Source: a virus | Strand: one strand, 5' to 3' | Length of the DNA stretch: 47,392 nt | IMG/VR virus record: IMGVR_UViG_3300037042_003620 | Span: 1 to 47,392 of that record | Shown: in pieces, positions 32,836-40,726 of the stretch | Layout of the letters: every line of letters starts with the position of its first letter | Position numbering within the stretch: the stretch's first letter is position 1 | Notes under the pieces: model-generated | What the model was told of the DNA's origin: nothing | Database searches by the model: none | Seen by the model: the letters and a program-made list of their open reading frames with translations, nothing else | Program-made: the position numbers and the translations under genes

Positions 32836-33566
32836 TCGGCCACTCCGTTCCGCACGATCCACCCAAACTGCCGCTCGGGAATGTTGTCCACCGGAACCAC
32901 GACGAAAGGCAGAGGTCCGGTCTGCTCAAACCGTGCTCTCAACACGCCCTCGAAATAAGAGACAGCGGATTCGACCGGACTGAAATCAGGGAGCAAGTCG
33001 TCCGGCCCGAACACGGTCATAATCCAACGAATGTCCGCGTGCTGCGTCGAACGCTTGTAAGTGCCCGCGCTTACCCCCAACCTGCGCTCCAACTCAGCCT
33101 GAATCGAAGGCGCAAGACTGCGCCGACCCTGCGTGGTCGCAAGCGAAAGCCAAGCGAAATAGCGCGCCCTATCCGGAGGCACGTCGGCCAAAATCGAAGC
33201 GGGGGGCGGCTCCACAACCATCGGCTCAGGAATCTCGCCCGCGACATACCCCTGCACGCTCACGGGCAAGTTCGCAGGTTGCGAAAGTGCAAGGGCCGTC
33301 TGCTCTACGGCGTCACGCGCAATCTGAAAGCGCGCCTCGATTTCTCGGGACGCACGTTCCAGCATTAGCCCGACCATGATCGGGTTCAGGGAATCCGTTA
33401 CCACGGCTACTGCGGGACGAAAGCCCTCGACAGGCAACGGCTCGCTAGGATCACGAAACTCGGGAACGTCACCGTCAATCGAAGCGCGTTCGGCAATCGC
33501 CGCGCGAAAAATCGGATTGGCGTTGTGTGTGCTCAAATCGATCTTGGGGAAAGTGTAGTCCTTCAT
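32832..33566 (-). CDS. Hypothetical protein
   Basis: 244 residues. A helical middle (SREIEARFQIARDAVEQTAL) is followed by a Pro-rich linker (PEPMVVEPPPAS) and a C-terminal half with several Trp and Tyr (RYFAWLSLATTQGRRSL, ERQFGWIVRNG). It overlaps both neighbours by 4 bases. Function unknown. Confidence 0.55.
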   Translation of the reverse strand: MKDYTFPKIDLSTHNANPIFRAAIAERASIDGDVPEFRDPSEPLPVEGFRPAVAVVTDSLNPIMVGLMLERASREIEARFQIARDAVEQTALALSQPANLPVSVQGYVAGEIPEPMVVEPPPASILADVPPDRARYFAWLSLATTQGRRSLAPSIQAELERRLGVSAGTYKRSTQHADIRWIMTVFGPDDLLPDFSPVESAVSYFEGVLRARFEQTGPLPFVVVPVDNIPERQFGWIVRNGVAE

Positions 33567-34357
33567 GGTCCCTTCTTACCACCACCTAATACTACTTTGG
33601 CCCCCACCTTGATTACACGCTCGGGGACCGCCCACGGATCAGGTTGTTCCGGCTCCGGCTGCGCTTGACCCCCGCCAATCATAATGCCGCCGCTCGGCAT
33701 CCTCGTGTTCTGCGACGGCGGCAAAAAAGGAGCCGGACGTGAGTTCGCAACAGGCGCAACAGGAGCAACAGGAGCAATAGACTCAGGCGCACGCGAAAGT
33801 TTGTCCGCGATGTCCTGAATGTGCTTGCACGCCTTCTTGAAAGCGAACGCCTTACACGAGCACGTCCATTGGTTGTCTGACGTGCGCGTTACCTCATAGA
33901 GATTGTCCGTGTCCCCCTTCACGCTCCAACGATCCGCAGGCTCGGCAGGCTTGACGGGTTCAATAGGCTCGACGGGCTTGGAGGGTTCAACAGGCTCAGG
34001 GGGTTTAACGAAACCGGAAGGGGCAAGCCCAACGAGTGTGCGCGCCGCGTTTGTGACTTCAATCGGTGACGCCACGGACCAATCGCCCTTGCGCTCGCTA
34101 ATCTCCAACGCCAATGCCCGCTGAATCATGTCCTTGAAATCAGGCAGACTCGCGCCCATCTCTTCCGGCGCGAAGTTCGGATTTTTCAGTAGCGTTTCTT
34201 CCTGCGTCAATATGCGGGTCATCCAAAGTGACTGACCCGTGCGCGAGTTCTTGCAGCCCGAGTTCTGGCACGCGGCGCAAAACGTCTGCTTGAACTGTTC
34301 GGGCGGCATCCGTTGGTGATCGCCCGAGTAGCATTGATTGAAAAGGTCAACCAACAT
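33563..34357 (-). CDS. SWIM zinc-finger protein
   Basis: 264 residues. Around residues 155-180 the pattern QWTCSCKAFAFKKACKHI gives CxCx(n)CxH, the SWIM zinc finger used for DNA or protein binding. An N-terminal FCAACQNSGCKNSRTG may bind a second metal. Between them is a linker of PVEP/PVKP repeats, and after the finger a Pro/Gly-rich tail. Overlaps the thymidine kinase end by 11 bases. SWIM proteins often serve recombination or replication; role here unknown. Confidence 0.65.
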   Translation of the reverse strand: MLVDLFNQCYSGDHQRMPPEQFKQTFCAACQNSGCKNSRTGQSLWMTRILTQEETLLKNPNFAPEEMGASLPDFKDMIQRALALEISERKGDWSVASPIEVTNAARTLVGLAPSGFVKPPEPVEPSKPVEPIEPVKPAEPADRWSVKGDTDNLYEVTRTSDNQWTCSCKAFAFKKACKHIQDIADKLSRAPESIAPVAPVAPVANSRPAPFLPPSQNTRMPSGGIMIGGGQAQPEPEQPDPWAVPERVIKVGAKVVLGGGKKGP

Positions 34358-34874
34358 GATGTGACCAACAGGTTCGACAACGAGCCTCGTAGACGCCGTG
34401 CGAACCGACCTCGATCAAATCGGAACTGCGGGTCAGTTTGTAGGTTCGATTCGCCCGCGCGCCGCATTTGCACTTGGCCGTGATCTTCTTCACGCTATCG
34501 GCAATCGCCATGAGCGCAGGCATCGGCCCAAACGGTTGACCCTTGTAGTCTAGGTCGAGTCCGGAGCAGATTACACGCACGCCTCGATCCGCAAGCACGT
34601 TGACCACAAGAATCAGGGATTCCGGCAAAAACTGACATTCATCGATCCCGACGACCTTCGCGCCTTTGGACCGTTCCAGAATCACGTCCAAGCCGGATGA
34701 AGAAGCGGGAATGGTAATCGCGGGGAACGTCACGCCGTCGTGAGTCGCTAAATGCGTGTCGTGGTATCTAGCATCAATGCTCGGCTTGAACGCAACCGCC
34801 TCCATGCCGCTCAATCGGCGCACGAGTTCGGACGTCTTGCCCGCATACATACACCCTGCAATCACTTCAATCAT
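34347..34874 (-). CDS. tdk: Thymidine kinase
   Basis: 175 residues, normal for type II thymidine kinase. GCMYAGKTS (7-15) is the P-loop, IDECQF (77-82) holds the catalytic Glu79, and Cys135, Cys137, Cys166 and Cys169 are the structural zinc ligands. The lasso region lies between them (YKLTRSSDLIEVG, 145-157). It phosphorylates thymidine using ATP and feeds phage DNA synthesis. No other nucleotide-metabolism gene is present in this window. Confidence 0.9.
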   Translation of the reverse strand: MIEVIAGCMYAGKTSELVRRLSGMEAVAFKPSIDARYHDTHLATHDGVTFPAITIPASSSGLDVILERSKGAKVVGIDECQFLPESLILVVNVLADRGVRVICSGLDLDYKGQPFGPMPALMAIADSVKKITAKCKCGARANRTYKLTRSSDLIEVGSHGVYEARCRTCWSHHVG

Positions 34875-34878
34875 GTTC

Positions 34879-35334
34879 TCACACTAAGTTGAAACCGTCG
34901 CCCATGACGACGATTGGATGACGACCCTCACGGATCAGCAGGGCCACAAGTTCCGCATTCGGCAGATTCGTGGTAAAGCAATCGGGCGGGCCTAACGGGT
35001 CTTTCTTACGAGACCCTACCCCTCCGACGCGGCATAGGTTCGCGTTCCAGCCGATGCACCGCGTTTGGCATTCGGCGTGCTTTTGCTCGATTTGTCTGCC
35101 CCTCGCGTGTGGCGAAGGACCGAGTTCACGAAGCAGCGGATCGAACCAACCGTGGTAAGCGTGCGACAACGCCTCGTTACTGATTTCACGAATCAGCACC
35201 GCCCACGGCGTATTCTGGAATGAAGTAAACCCGCCCCAAGGCGCATCCGGTTCGGGATACGCGATTAGGAGTCGGATTGGCCCTTCTTTGGGGCAGACGA
35301 AATCGAGTTCACGGAGTCTCGGTGTTCCGGACAT
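34879..35334 (-). CDS. Hypothetical protein
   Basis: 151 residues from the ATG at 35334. Contains a Trp/Phe-rich segment (PWGGFTSFQNTPWAVLI), spaced cysteines (AECQTRCIGWNANLC) and a C-terminal ELVALLIREGRHPIVVMGD. It overlaps the following ORF (35265-35513) by about 70 bases in another frame. Family not recognised. Confidence 0.5.
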   Translation of the reverse strand: MSGTPRLRELDFVCPKEGPIRLLIAYPEPDAPWGGFTSFQNTPWAVLIREISNEALSHAYHGWFDPLLRELGPSPHARGRQIEQKHAECQTRCIGWNANLCRVGGVGSRKKDPLGPPDCFTTNLPNAELVALLIREGRHPIVVMGDGFNLV

Positions 35335-35513
35335 AGATACCGCTTGTTCTCCGAGACTTCTTTCGGACGCCGCCATAAGGTCTTACCGCAGACCTTACAG
35401 CCTACGGCGACCGTGGCCCCACGCTTTCGCGCAAGTGGCGGTGGCGTGTTATTCTTGTTGGTAGCGGGGTTGAAAGTAGGCGAGAGCAGACTTATTAGTG
35501 CTCGCCAAAACAT
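35265..35513 (-). CDS. Small zinc-finger-like protein
   Basis: 82 residues. CKVCGKTLWRRPKEVSE then RYLCPEH gives a CxxC...CxxH zinc pattern. The basic N-terminal half (FNPATNKNNTPPPLARKRG) is linker-like. No clear ribosome site precedes the ATG, and the 3' part overlaps the neighbour in another frame. Function unknown. Confidence 0.4.
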   Translation of the reverse strand: MFWRALISLLSPTFNPATNKNNTPPPLARKRGATVAVGCKVCGKTLWRRPKEVSENKRYLCPEHRDSVNSISSAPKKGQSDS

Positions 35514-35537
35514 GACAACGCGGAATCAATAACCCCG

Positions 35538-35861
35538 CTAACGAGGCAAAGCAACCTGTTGAAAGAATCTGGCGGCTGAACCAAAAGACCTATCGGACCC
35601 GCTACTGACGTAGTTCGTCACTTCACCGTTGTTATCGAACGGACGAGCACCATCCGTCCTGTTCCAAGTGCCACCCATACAATCAGGAAACCGCTTTACC
35701 GTGGTCGCATCACCGTCGTGAACGAGATTTGCAGGCCAACGCCCTGTGCGCGATTCTGAGCCGATCCTGCATTGATCGATGTTCAACGCCCCGCAGCCGT
35801 GCTGCAAGGCATTAGCCGCGACCGTGCCGATCAAAGGCTTTCGCAGGACGTGGACGATCAT
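35538..35861 (-). CDS. Methyltransferase specificity cassette A
   Basis: 107 residues, the shortest of seven related small genes. It opens MIVHVLRKPLIGTVAANAL, has the central GRWPANLVHDG block and closes FGSAARFFQQV; between these are two variable stretches, the first only about 7 residues here. In intact phage and bacterial beta-class DNA methyltransferases these blocks lie between the DPPY half and the TVKP / DPFxGSG half, where target recognition resides. This cassette directly follows a DPPY half-gene with an ATGA overlap, the natural order of the intact enzyme. Likely role: target-recognition subunit. Confidence 0.65.
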   Translation of the reverse strand: MIVHVLRKPLIGTVAANALQHGCGALNIDQCRIGSESRTGRWPANLVHDGDATTVKRFPDCMGGTWNRTDGARPFDNNGEVTNYVSSGSDRSFGSAARFFQQVALPR

Positions 35862-36526
35862 TGGGGCTTTCTTGCAACGACGATGGGTTCCCACGCAGGC
35901 TTCAAAGCCGTGCCGTAACCGGACCATTGGCGAGCGGCGTCGGTGGCGGGGGCTGTGAGTTCGTGGTCGAACTCCCCCAGTTTGCGAGACATCCCCACAT
36001 GGATCACAACCCCATCTTCGTCGCGTCCGTGTCCACGATACTTGTCGAACTTCGGTAGTTTGACGGAACCGATTACCTCACGCCCCACTCCCGCTTGTTT
36101 GTCGAGTTGCTTGCTCACGTCCATCGACTTAGGGAATCCAGAGCCGTAGGTCCAAGCGTGAACTTCGAAATCAACGAAGCCGACCTCACGCATGGCCTTC
36201 GCCATACGGTGATAGGTCCGTGTGCCTGAGAACGCTTTGATGACCCCGTTGGGCTTTAGAATGCGGAAGCACTCGCCCCAAAGTTCGGGGGAAAAGGCGA
36301 TTCCGGTCGCATCCCACTTCATGCCCATAAAGCCGCCGCCGTTGCCCGTGCCGATCCGTGAACGCCCATGAGGGCTTTCAAGGTTGAGGCTGGCAAGCCC
36401 TGAGCCACCTTTTTTGTTAGTGGTCAGTTCATACGGAGGGTCTGAGATTACGGCGTCAATAGAGCCTGTCTCTAGGTCTTTGAGTTTGACGAGGCTATCA
36501 CCGAGAATCAGTCTTACGGTGTTCAT
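35858..36526 (-). CDS. DNA methyltransferase catalytic half, copy b
   Basis: 222 residues from the ATG at 36526 (ATGA overlap). DAVISDPPYEL at 24-34 is catalytic motif IV of N6-adenine/N4-cytosine beta-class methyltransferases, followed by FRILKPNGVIKAFSG and WTYGSGFPKSMDVSKQ. It ends WEPIVVARKPQ, where an intact enzyme would continue into the recognition region. The SAM-binding motif is missing and would come from the 37152-38987 product. Nearly identical to copy a up to residue 140; then a different segment, longer by 12 residues (KLPKFDKYRGHGRDEDGV and so on), before the shared end. Confidence 0.8.
   Translation of the reverse strand: MNTVRLILGDSLVKLKDLETGSIDAVISDPPYELTTNKKGGSGLASLNLESPHGRSRIGTGNGGGFMGMKWDATGIAFSPELWGECFRILKPNGVIKAFSGTRTYHRMAKAMREVGFVDFEVHAWTYGSGFPKSMDVSKQLDKQAGVGREVIGSVKLPKFDKYRGHGRDEDGVVIHVGMSRKLGEFDHELTAPATDAARQWSGYGTALKPAWEPIVVARKPQ
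36119..36526. repeat. About 400-bp direct repeat, copy b
   Basis: Near-identical at the base level to 36748-37155, offset 629 bp. It covers residues 1-136 of the catalytic half. The high identity suggests recent duplication or ongoing gene conversion. Confidence 0.85.
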
Positions 36527-37155
36527 TGTGGCTTTCGTGCGACGACGATTGGTTCCCAAGCGGGCTTCAGGGCCGTGCCGTAACCGGACCATTGTTTAGC
36601 GGCTTCAGTAGCAGGTGCGGTGATATTGGCTTTGTGACCGGATTGGGCATACGTCGAAACAGGTGGGTTAGGACGCCGTGCGTTATATGGCGACTCCCCC
36701 AATACTTCGCGTTCCGCACCCACCGACTTGTCGATCTGCTTGCTCACGTCCATCGACTTAGGGAACCCCGAGCCGTAGGTCCAAGCGTGGACTTCAAAGT
36801 CAACGAAGCCGACCTCACGCATGGCCTTCGCCATACGATGATAGGTCCGTGTGCCTGAGAACGCTTTAATGACCCCGTTGGGTTTTAGGACGCGGAAGCA
36901 CTCGCCCCAAAGTTCGGGTGAAAAGGCGATTCCGGTCGCATCCCACTTCATGCCCATAAAGCCGCCGCCGTTGCCCGTGCCGATCCGTGAACGCCCATGA
37001 GGGCTTTCAAGGTTGAGGCTGGCAAGCCCTGAGCCACCTTTTTTGTTAGTGGTCAGTTCATACGGAGGGTCTGAGATTACGGCGTCAACAGAGCCTGATT
37101 CTAGGTCTTTGAGTTTGACGAGGCTATCGCCGAGAATCAACCTTACGGTGTTCAT
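36523..37155 (-). CDS. DNA methyltransferase catalytic half, copy a
   Basis: 210 residues. DPPY at 29-32 is the catalytic motif; 1-140 and 179-210 match copy b almost exactly, while 141-178 (SVGAEREVLGESPYNARRP then PVSTYAQSGHKAN) is unrelated to copy b. So this half too has a replaceable segment. Starts in an ATGA overlap with the SAM-binding half gene. The enzyme it forms would methylate adenine N6 or cytosine N4 in a specific DNA sequence, probably for protection from host nucleases. Confidence 0.8.
   Translation of the reverse strand: MNTVRLILGDSLVKLKDLESGSVDAVISDPPYELTTNKKGGSGLASLNLESPHGRSRIGTGNGGGFMGMKWDATGIAFSPELWGECFRVLKPNGVIKAFSGTRTYHRMAKAMREVGFVDFEVHAWTYGSGFPKSMDVSKQIDKSVGAEREVLGESPYNARRPNPPVSTYAQSGHKANITAPATEAAKQWSGYGTALKPAWEPIVVARKPQ
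36748..37155. repeat. About 400-bp direct repeat, copy a
   Basis: Partner of 36119-36526. Together they could recombine and delete or amplify one catalytic half-gene. Confidence 0.85.
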
Positions 37156-38987
37156 TCGTCCAGCCCGAAGAAATCGTCAAAGTCCACGTCACGCTGCTTC
37201 GGCGTCGTATCGCAATCAGACGTTATTATCGCGCGACCTTCGAGGATGCTGCGCTCGCTATTCCAATGCCGCACTCGGGCGTCCGCAATCGGCAAGTAGT
37301 CAGGCGTAATCTCGATGCCCGTGAAGTTCATGTGGGCGTTCAAGCAAGCAATACCCGTCGTGCCAGAACCCAAAAAAGGATCTACGACGTGCGCGCCTTC
37401 GGGCAGGTCGTTTAGGCACCATTCCATGATTTCAACAGGCTTCACGGTGTTGTGAGACATACCCACAGCCGTTTGAAACGTCGGATTCCCCGAAACCGTC
37501 AAGTTCCAAACGTCACCCACATAAGGAACCGTGTTCACCGATTGGATGTAGCGCAGGACGTATCGAACGCCCTCATATTCCAAAAAAGTAGGTCGGCTAG
37601 GCTTGCGGACACGGCTCGGGTCTTGGTTACGGCTATACAACTGTATCTGGTATGAAGGGAGCGTTTGCTTAAACTCGCGTGCGCCAATCGAGCCTGCTTT
37701 CGCATCAAAACGAAACAGGTTTGCCTTGTAGCCGACGCTCTCGGCGAGATACGCAATCGAGGAAGCCAAATCAGGAGAGACGGTCTTGGCTTGGATGTAA
37801 CTCCGCACCACGCCACCGTCACCCGCAAGATAGCCCTCCAAAAAGGCTTTGCGGTTACTCAGGGGCAATCCCCAAAACATAGGATGCAGGAACTTCGTGG
37901 AAGCACCCTTACCAATGAGAGTGATGAAGTCTGCGCCCACATCACGGTCGAACGCGATTACCTGCCAAGCACGGCTGTTCTTCTTGTCGTAGACGCTAAC
38001 GCTCGCACCACGCCCCTCAAAATAGTCTTTGATGCGGCTTATCAAATGCTTATTTCGCTCGCCAACCGTGAAAGAGGGATATCCACCCTCTTTACCGTGA
38101 CTTGCCTTATGAATCACACCTTCAGCGGCGTAGAAACCACAGAAAAACCAAAAATCATCCGGACGGTCTAACTCGGGGCTAGACTTAGGTTCACTCAAGA
38201 TGGGCGTGAGCGTGTAGTCACCTTTCTTGAGATCCTTTGCCTCTACCCATTCCATCGAACCATTGACGAGCACTTTGCCTTTGGTGCGCGTAGGCCGCAG
38301 GACCAGAAAAGGATGATTGTCGCTGGCAAGAGTCGTGTAGTTTGTGCCCGCGACCGCAATCTCAAACAAATCGGGACTCGTGTAAGGGTGGTTTGACACG
38401 CAATCAACGGCATTGAAACTACCGTCAGCGGTGTAAACCCGATCACCCGCAACGATTTGATTGATGGGGAGATAACCCTTGTCGGTCAGCACCAATGCTT
38501 CAGGATGCAAACACGGATGAAAGTTAGACCGTGAAGAGTTTGAACGATTACGCGGATTGTCAGAGCCAGGCGCGTCGGGGTCACGATCTTCTTCCCAACG
38601 CCGTTCTTCCAAATCATGCGTGCCAGCCTCGCGTTCGGCAGTCGCGGCCTTCGCCGTGTATGAGAACTTACTCTCAGACGTTGCGACGAAAATCGCGTCA
38701 CGAACCTCGAAGCCCGAGTCCTCGGCCACGCAAACGCAATCGGACCCCGTGGGGTCCACGTCGTCCGCAGAAGCGATGAGCAAATGACCGCCCGGCTTCA
38801 ACACCCGCAGGGCTTCAACCTGCCAAGCGTCACCAACCCCCCGCGTGACGAGCATCCCATGAGCCGTAGAGTCATCATGGGCTTGCCAATCAAATGCAAG
38901 CGGGTCGTCTACTCGCAGGATTTTTAAGTCCGGCACCGGAGTAGAAATCAGTTTCGTGAGATAATCCCAAAGATTGATAGCAGTCAT
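37152..38987 (-). CDS. DNA methyltransferase SAM-binding half, interrupted by an intein
   Basis: 611 residues. Extein residues 1-158 include ALRVLKPGGHLLIA (59-72), as in methyltransferases, but no DPPY; SKFSYTAKAATAEREAG (106-122) is the usual sequence right after the point where the cassettes end (SAARFF). Residues 514-611 begin TVKPVEIMEW and carry VVDPFLGSGTTGIAC (motif I, SAM binding). A 355-residue intein (159-513) splits the conserved HPTVKP sequence. After splicing the mature protein is about 256 residues. It would pair with a DPPY half and a cassette to give a complete enzyme. Starts by ATGA overlap after cassette B. Confidence 0.8.
   Translation of the reverse strand: MTAINLWDYLTKLISTPVPDLKILRVDDPLAFDWQAHDDSTAHGMLVTRGVGDAWQVEALRVLKPGGHLLIASADDVDPTGSDCVCVAEDSGFEVRDAIFVATSESKFSYTAKAATAEREAGTHDLEERRWEEDRDPDAPGSDNPRNRSNSSRSNFHPCLHPEALVLTDKGYLPINQIVAGDRVYTADGSFNAVDCVSNHPYTSPDLFEIAVAGTNYTTLASDNHPFLVLRPTRTKGKVLVNGSMEWVEAKDLKKGDYTLTPILSEPKSSPELDRPDDFWFFCGFYAAEGVIHKASHGKEGGYPSFTVGERNKHLISRIKDYFEGRGASVSVYDKKNSRAWQVIAFDRDVGADFITLIGKGASTKFLHPMFWGLPLSNRKAFLEGYLAGDGGVVRSYIQAKTVSPDLASSIAYLAESVGYKANLFRFDAKAGSIGAREFKQTLPSYQIQLYSRNQDPSRVRKPSRPTFLEYEGVRYVLRYIQSVNTVPYVGDVWNLTVSGNPTFQTAVGMSHNTVKPVEIMEWCLNDLPEGAHVVDPFLGSGTTGIACLNAHMNFTGIEITPDYLPIADARVRHWNSERSILEGRAIITSDCDTTPKQRDVDFDDFFGLDE
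37449..38513 (-). mobile_element. Intein with LAGLIDADG homing endonuclease
   Basis: Residues 159-513 of the host protein. Cys1 opens block A (CLHPEALVLTDKGYLPINQ); block B holds Thr219 and His225 (TLASDNHP); two LAGLIDADG helices are FCGFYAAEG (282-290) and FLEGYLAGDG (382-391); blocks F/G are VGDVWNLTVSG and the final SHN, followed by Thr as +1 nucleophile. All residues needed for splicing are visible. The insertion point HP/TVKP is one of the most conserved spots of beta-class methyltransferases, typical for inteins. Acidic residues in both endonuclease helices suggest it may still cut. Confidence 0.9.
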
Positions 38988-39430
38988 TCGATTGTCACCT
39001 GTTGAAAGTATCGTGCGGCTGAACCGGAGTCGCCGTAGCCAACCTCCTGCCCAAACACGGGTTGATTAAGCCCGTTGCCGTTGCCGTATATAATACCATT
39101 ACCTTTGCCTCTCGTGCCTGACGACACGCCTACTGTCAGCGGAAACGTCTCTACGACCTCGTCGCTTCCGTCGTGTACGAGATTTGCGGGCCAGCGTCCT
39201 GCGGTCATCACGTCACTCGCGCCCGAGAGGTCCGAGGAGTTCTTCCATGAGTTCGCCATCGAACCCCCATGAACCTTGATGGCTTCGACCCTCGCCTTGT
39301 GACGCTCGAAGTCCGCGCTCGAAGCATGGGCTACTCGGCACTCGTCGATGTTCAACGCCCCGCAGCCATGCTGCAAGGCATTAGCCGCGACCGTTCCGAT
39401 CAGCGGTTTTCGCAGGACGTGAACGATCAC
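38984..39430 (-). CDS. Methyltransferase specificity cassette B
   Basis: 148 residues, GTG start. Shares the N-terminal block, GRWPANLVHDGSDEVV and end SGSAARYFQQV with the other cassettes. Variable part 1 is FERHKARVEAIKVHGGSMA and neighbours; variable part 2 (PLTVGVSSGTRGKGNG, then NGLNQPVFGQEVGYG) is shared with cassette C but with no other. Ends by ATGA overlap at the start of the SAM-binding half, the order of an intact enzyme. Likely a target-recognition subunit. Confidence 0.65.
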   Translation of the reverse strand: MIVHVLRKPLIGTVAANALQHGCGALNIDECRVAHASSADFERHKARVEAIKVHGGSMANSWKNSSDLSGASDVMTAGRWPANLVHDGSDEVVETFPLTVGVSSGTRGKGNGIIYGNGNGLNQPVFGQEVGYGDSGSAARYFQQVTIE

Positions 39431-39861
39431 TTGATTTCCACCTGTTGAAAGTATCGTGCTGTCGAACCGGAGTCGCCGTAGCCAACCTCCTGCCCAAACA
39501 CGGGTTGATTAAGCCCGTTGCCGTATACAATACGATTACCTTTGCGTCTTTCACCTGACGACACGCCTACTGTCAGCGGGAACAGGCCCACGGCCTCGTC
39601 GCTTCCGTCGTGGACGAGATTCGCGGGCCAGCGTCCTTTGCTGCAATCCCAACCAGCAGGCAAATCTCGTACTGCACCGCCTACATAACCGTCCTCGGCG
39701 AAACCGCGTAAACCACCGCTTCTCGCACTCAACTTGTCTGGATCTTCGTCGGGAGACAAACTAACCCTGCACTCGTCGATGTTCAATGCCCCGCAGCCGT
39801 GCTGCAAGGCATTAGCCGCGACCGTTCCGACCAAAGGCTTTCGCAGGACGTGGACGATCAC
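39427..39861 (-). CDS. Methyltransferase specificity cassette C (mosaic)
   Basis: 144 residues from a GTG at 39861 in a GTGA overlap. Its first variable part (SLSPDEDPDKLSARSGGL then GAVRDLPAGWDCSKG) is that of cassette F; its second (PLTVGVSSGERRKGN then LNQPVFGQEVGYG) is that of cassette B. The join falls in the conserved GRWPANLVHDGSDE block. This shows the two variable parts are exchangeable modules. Confidence 0.65.
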   Translation of the reverse strand: MIVHVLRKPLVGTVAANALQHGCGALNIDECRVSLSPDEDPDKLSARSGGLRGFAEDGYVGGAVRDLPAGWDCSKGRWPANLVHDGSDEAVGLFPLTVGVSSGERRKGNRIVYGNGLNQPVFGQEVGYGDSGSTARYFQQVEIK

Positions 39862-40292
39862 TTGATTTCCACCTGTTGAAAGAACCGTGCGGCTGAACCG
39901 GAGTCCCCTATTGTTTCGAAACATCGTGGATGTCGTTTACCAAAAATACTGAATCCACCTTTGACTTCTTGATTCATTTTACCACTTGATGTCTCTGGGA
40001 ACAAAGACAAGACTTCTTCACTTCCGTCGTGGACGAGATTAGCGGGCCAACGTCCCCCCTTGGGCTGCCAGTTTACTTGGTCCCCTGCCTTGCCCCCGCG
40101 AGTTCTCCCCCAACCGGGTCCGGTGCCTTCGTAGGTCTGCGGGTAGTCGGACTTGCGCGTGGCTACCACAGAAGGCACGTCCTCTGCCGAACCCACGCGG
40201 CACCCGTCGATGTTCAACGCCCCGCAGCCGTGCTGCAAGGCATTAGCCGCGACCGTGCCGATCAGCGGCTTTCGCAGGACGTGAATGATCAT
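39858..40292 (-). CDS. Methyltransferase specificity cassette D
   Basis: 144 residues, ATG start. Conserved blocks as in the other cassettes (MIIHVLRKPLIGTV, GRWPANLVHDGSEEVL, SGSAARFFQQVEIK). Variable part 1 (VPSVVATRKSDYPQTYEG) and part 2 (KMNQEVKGGFSIFGKRHP) match no other cassette, implying its own sequence specificity. Overlaps both neighbours by 4 bases. Confidence 0.65.
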   Translation of the reverse strand: MIIHVLRKPLIGTVAANALQHGCGALNIDGCRVGSAEDVPSVVATRKSDYPQTYEGTGPGWGRTRGGKAGDQVNWQPKGGRWPANLVHDGSEEVLSLFPETSSGKMNQEVKGGFSIFGKRHPRCFETIGDSGSAARFFQQVEIK

Positions 40293-40726
40293 TCGATTGT
40301 CACTAGTTGAAAGTATCGTGCTGTCGAACCGGAGTCCCCACCACCCATCCCGCTGCCACGGTGAGTATCGAAAATCGGGCCGTCTTTGCCTTTCCCGTCG
40401 CTATTTCTTGGAGCGTTGAACCATCGGTTGCTCTCAGGAAACGTCTCTACGACCTCATCGCTGCCGTCGTGGACGAGATTCGCGGGCCAACGTCCTGCGG
40501 AATGTTGTTGTGTATCGAAAGCACTTCTTTCCCGATTGTTTTGCACGCCGCCAGCGAGTGATCCACTCTTCGCGGTCAGATTGCCACCGGGAAATGCACT
40601 CGCCTTATCCGCTTCCGACACGAAGCCGATCCTGCATTGGTCGATGTTCAATGCCCCGCAGCCGTGCTGCAAGGCGTTAGCCGCGACCGTGCCGATTAGC
40701 GGCTTTCGCAGGACGTGAATGATCAT
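40289..40726 (-). CDS. Methyltransferase specificity cassette E
   Basis: 145 residues, ATG start. Conserved blocks present, with FQLV in place of FQQV at the end. Variable part 1 (SEADKASAFPGGNLTAKSG) and part 2 (ESNRWFNAPRNSDGKGKDG) are unique in the window. Coupled on both sides. Confidence 0.65.
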   Translation of the reverse strand: MIIHVLRKPLIGTVAANALQHGCGALNIDQCRIGFVSEADKASAFPGGNLTAKSGSLAGGVQNNRERSAFDTQQHSAGRWPANLVHDGSDEVVETFPESNRWFNAPRNSDGKGKDGPIFDTHRGSGMGGGDSGSTARYFQLVTIE

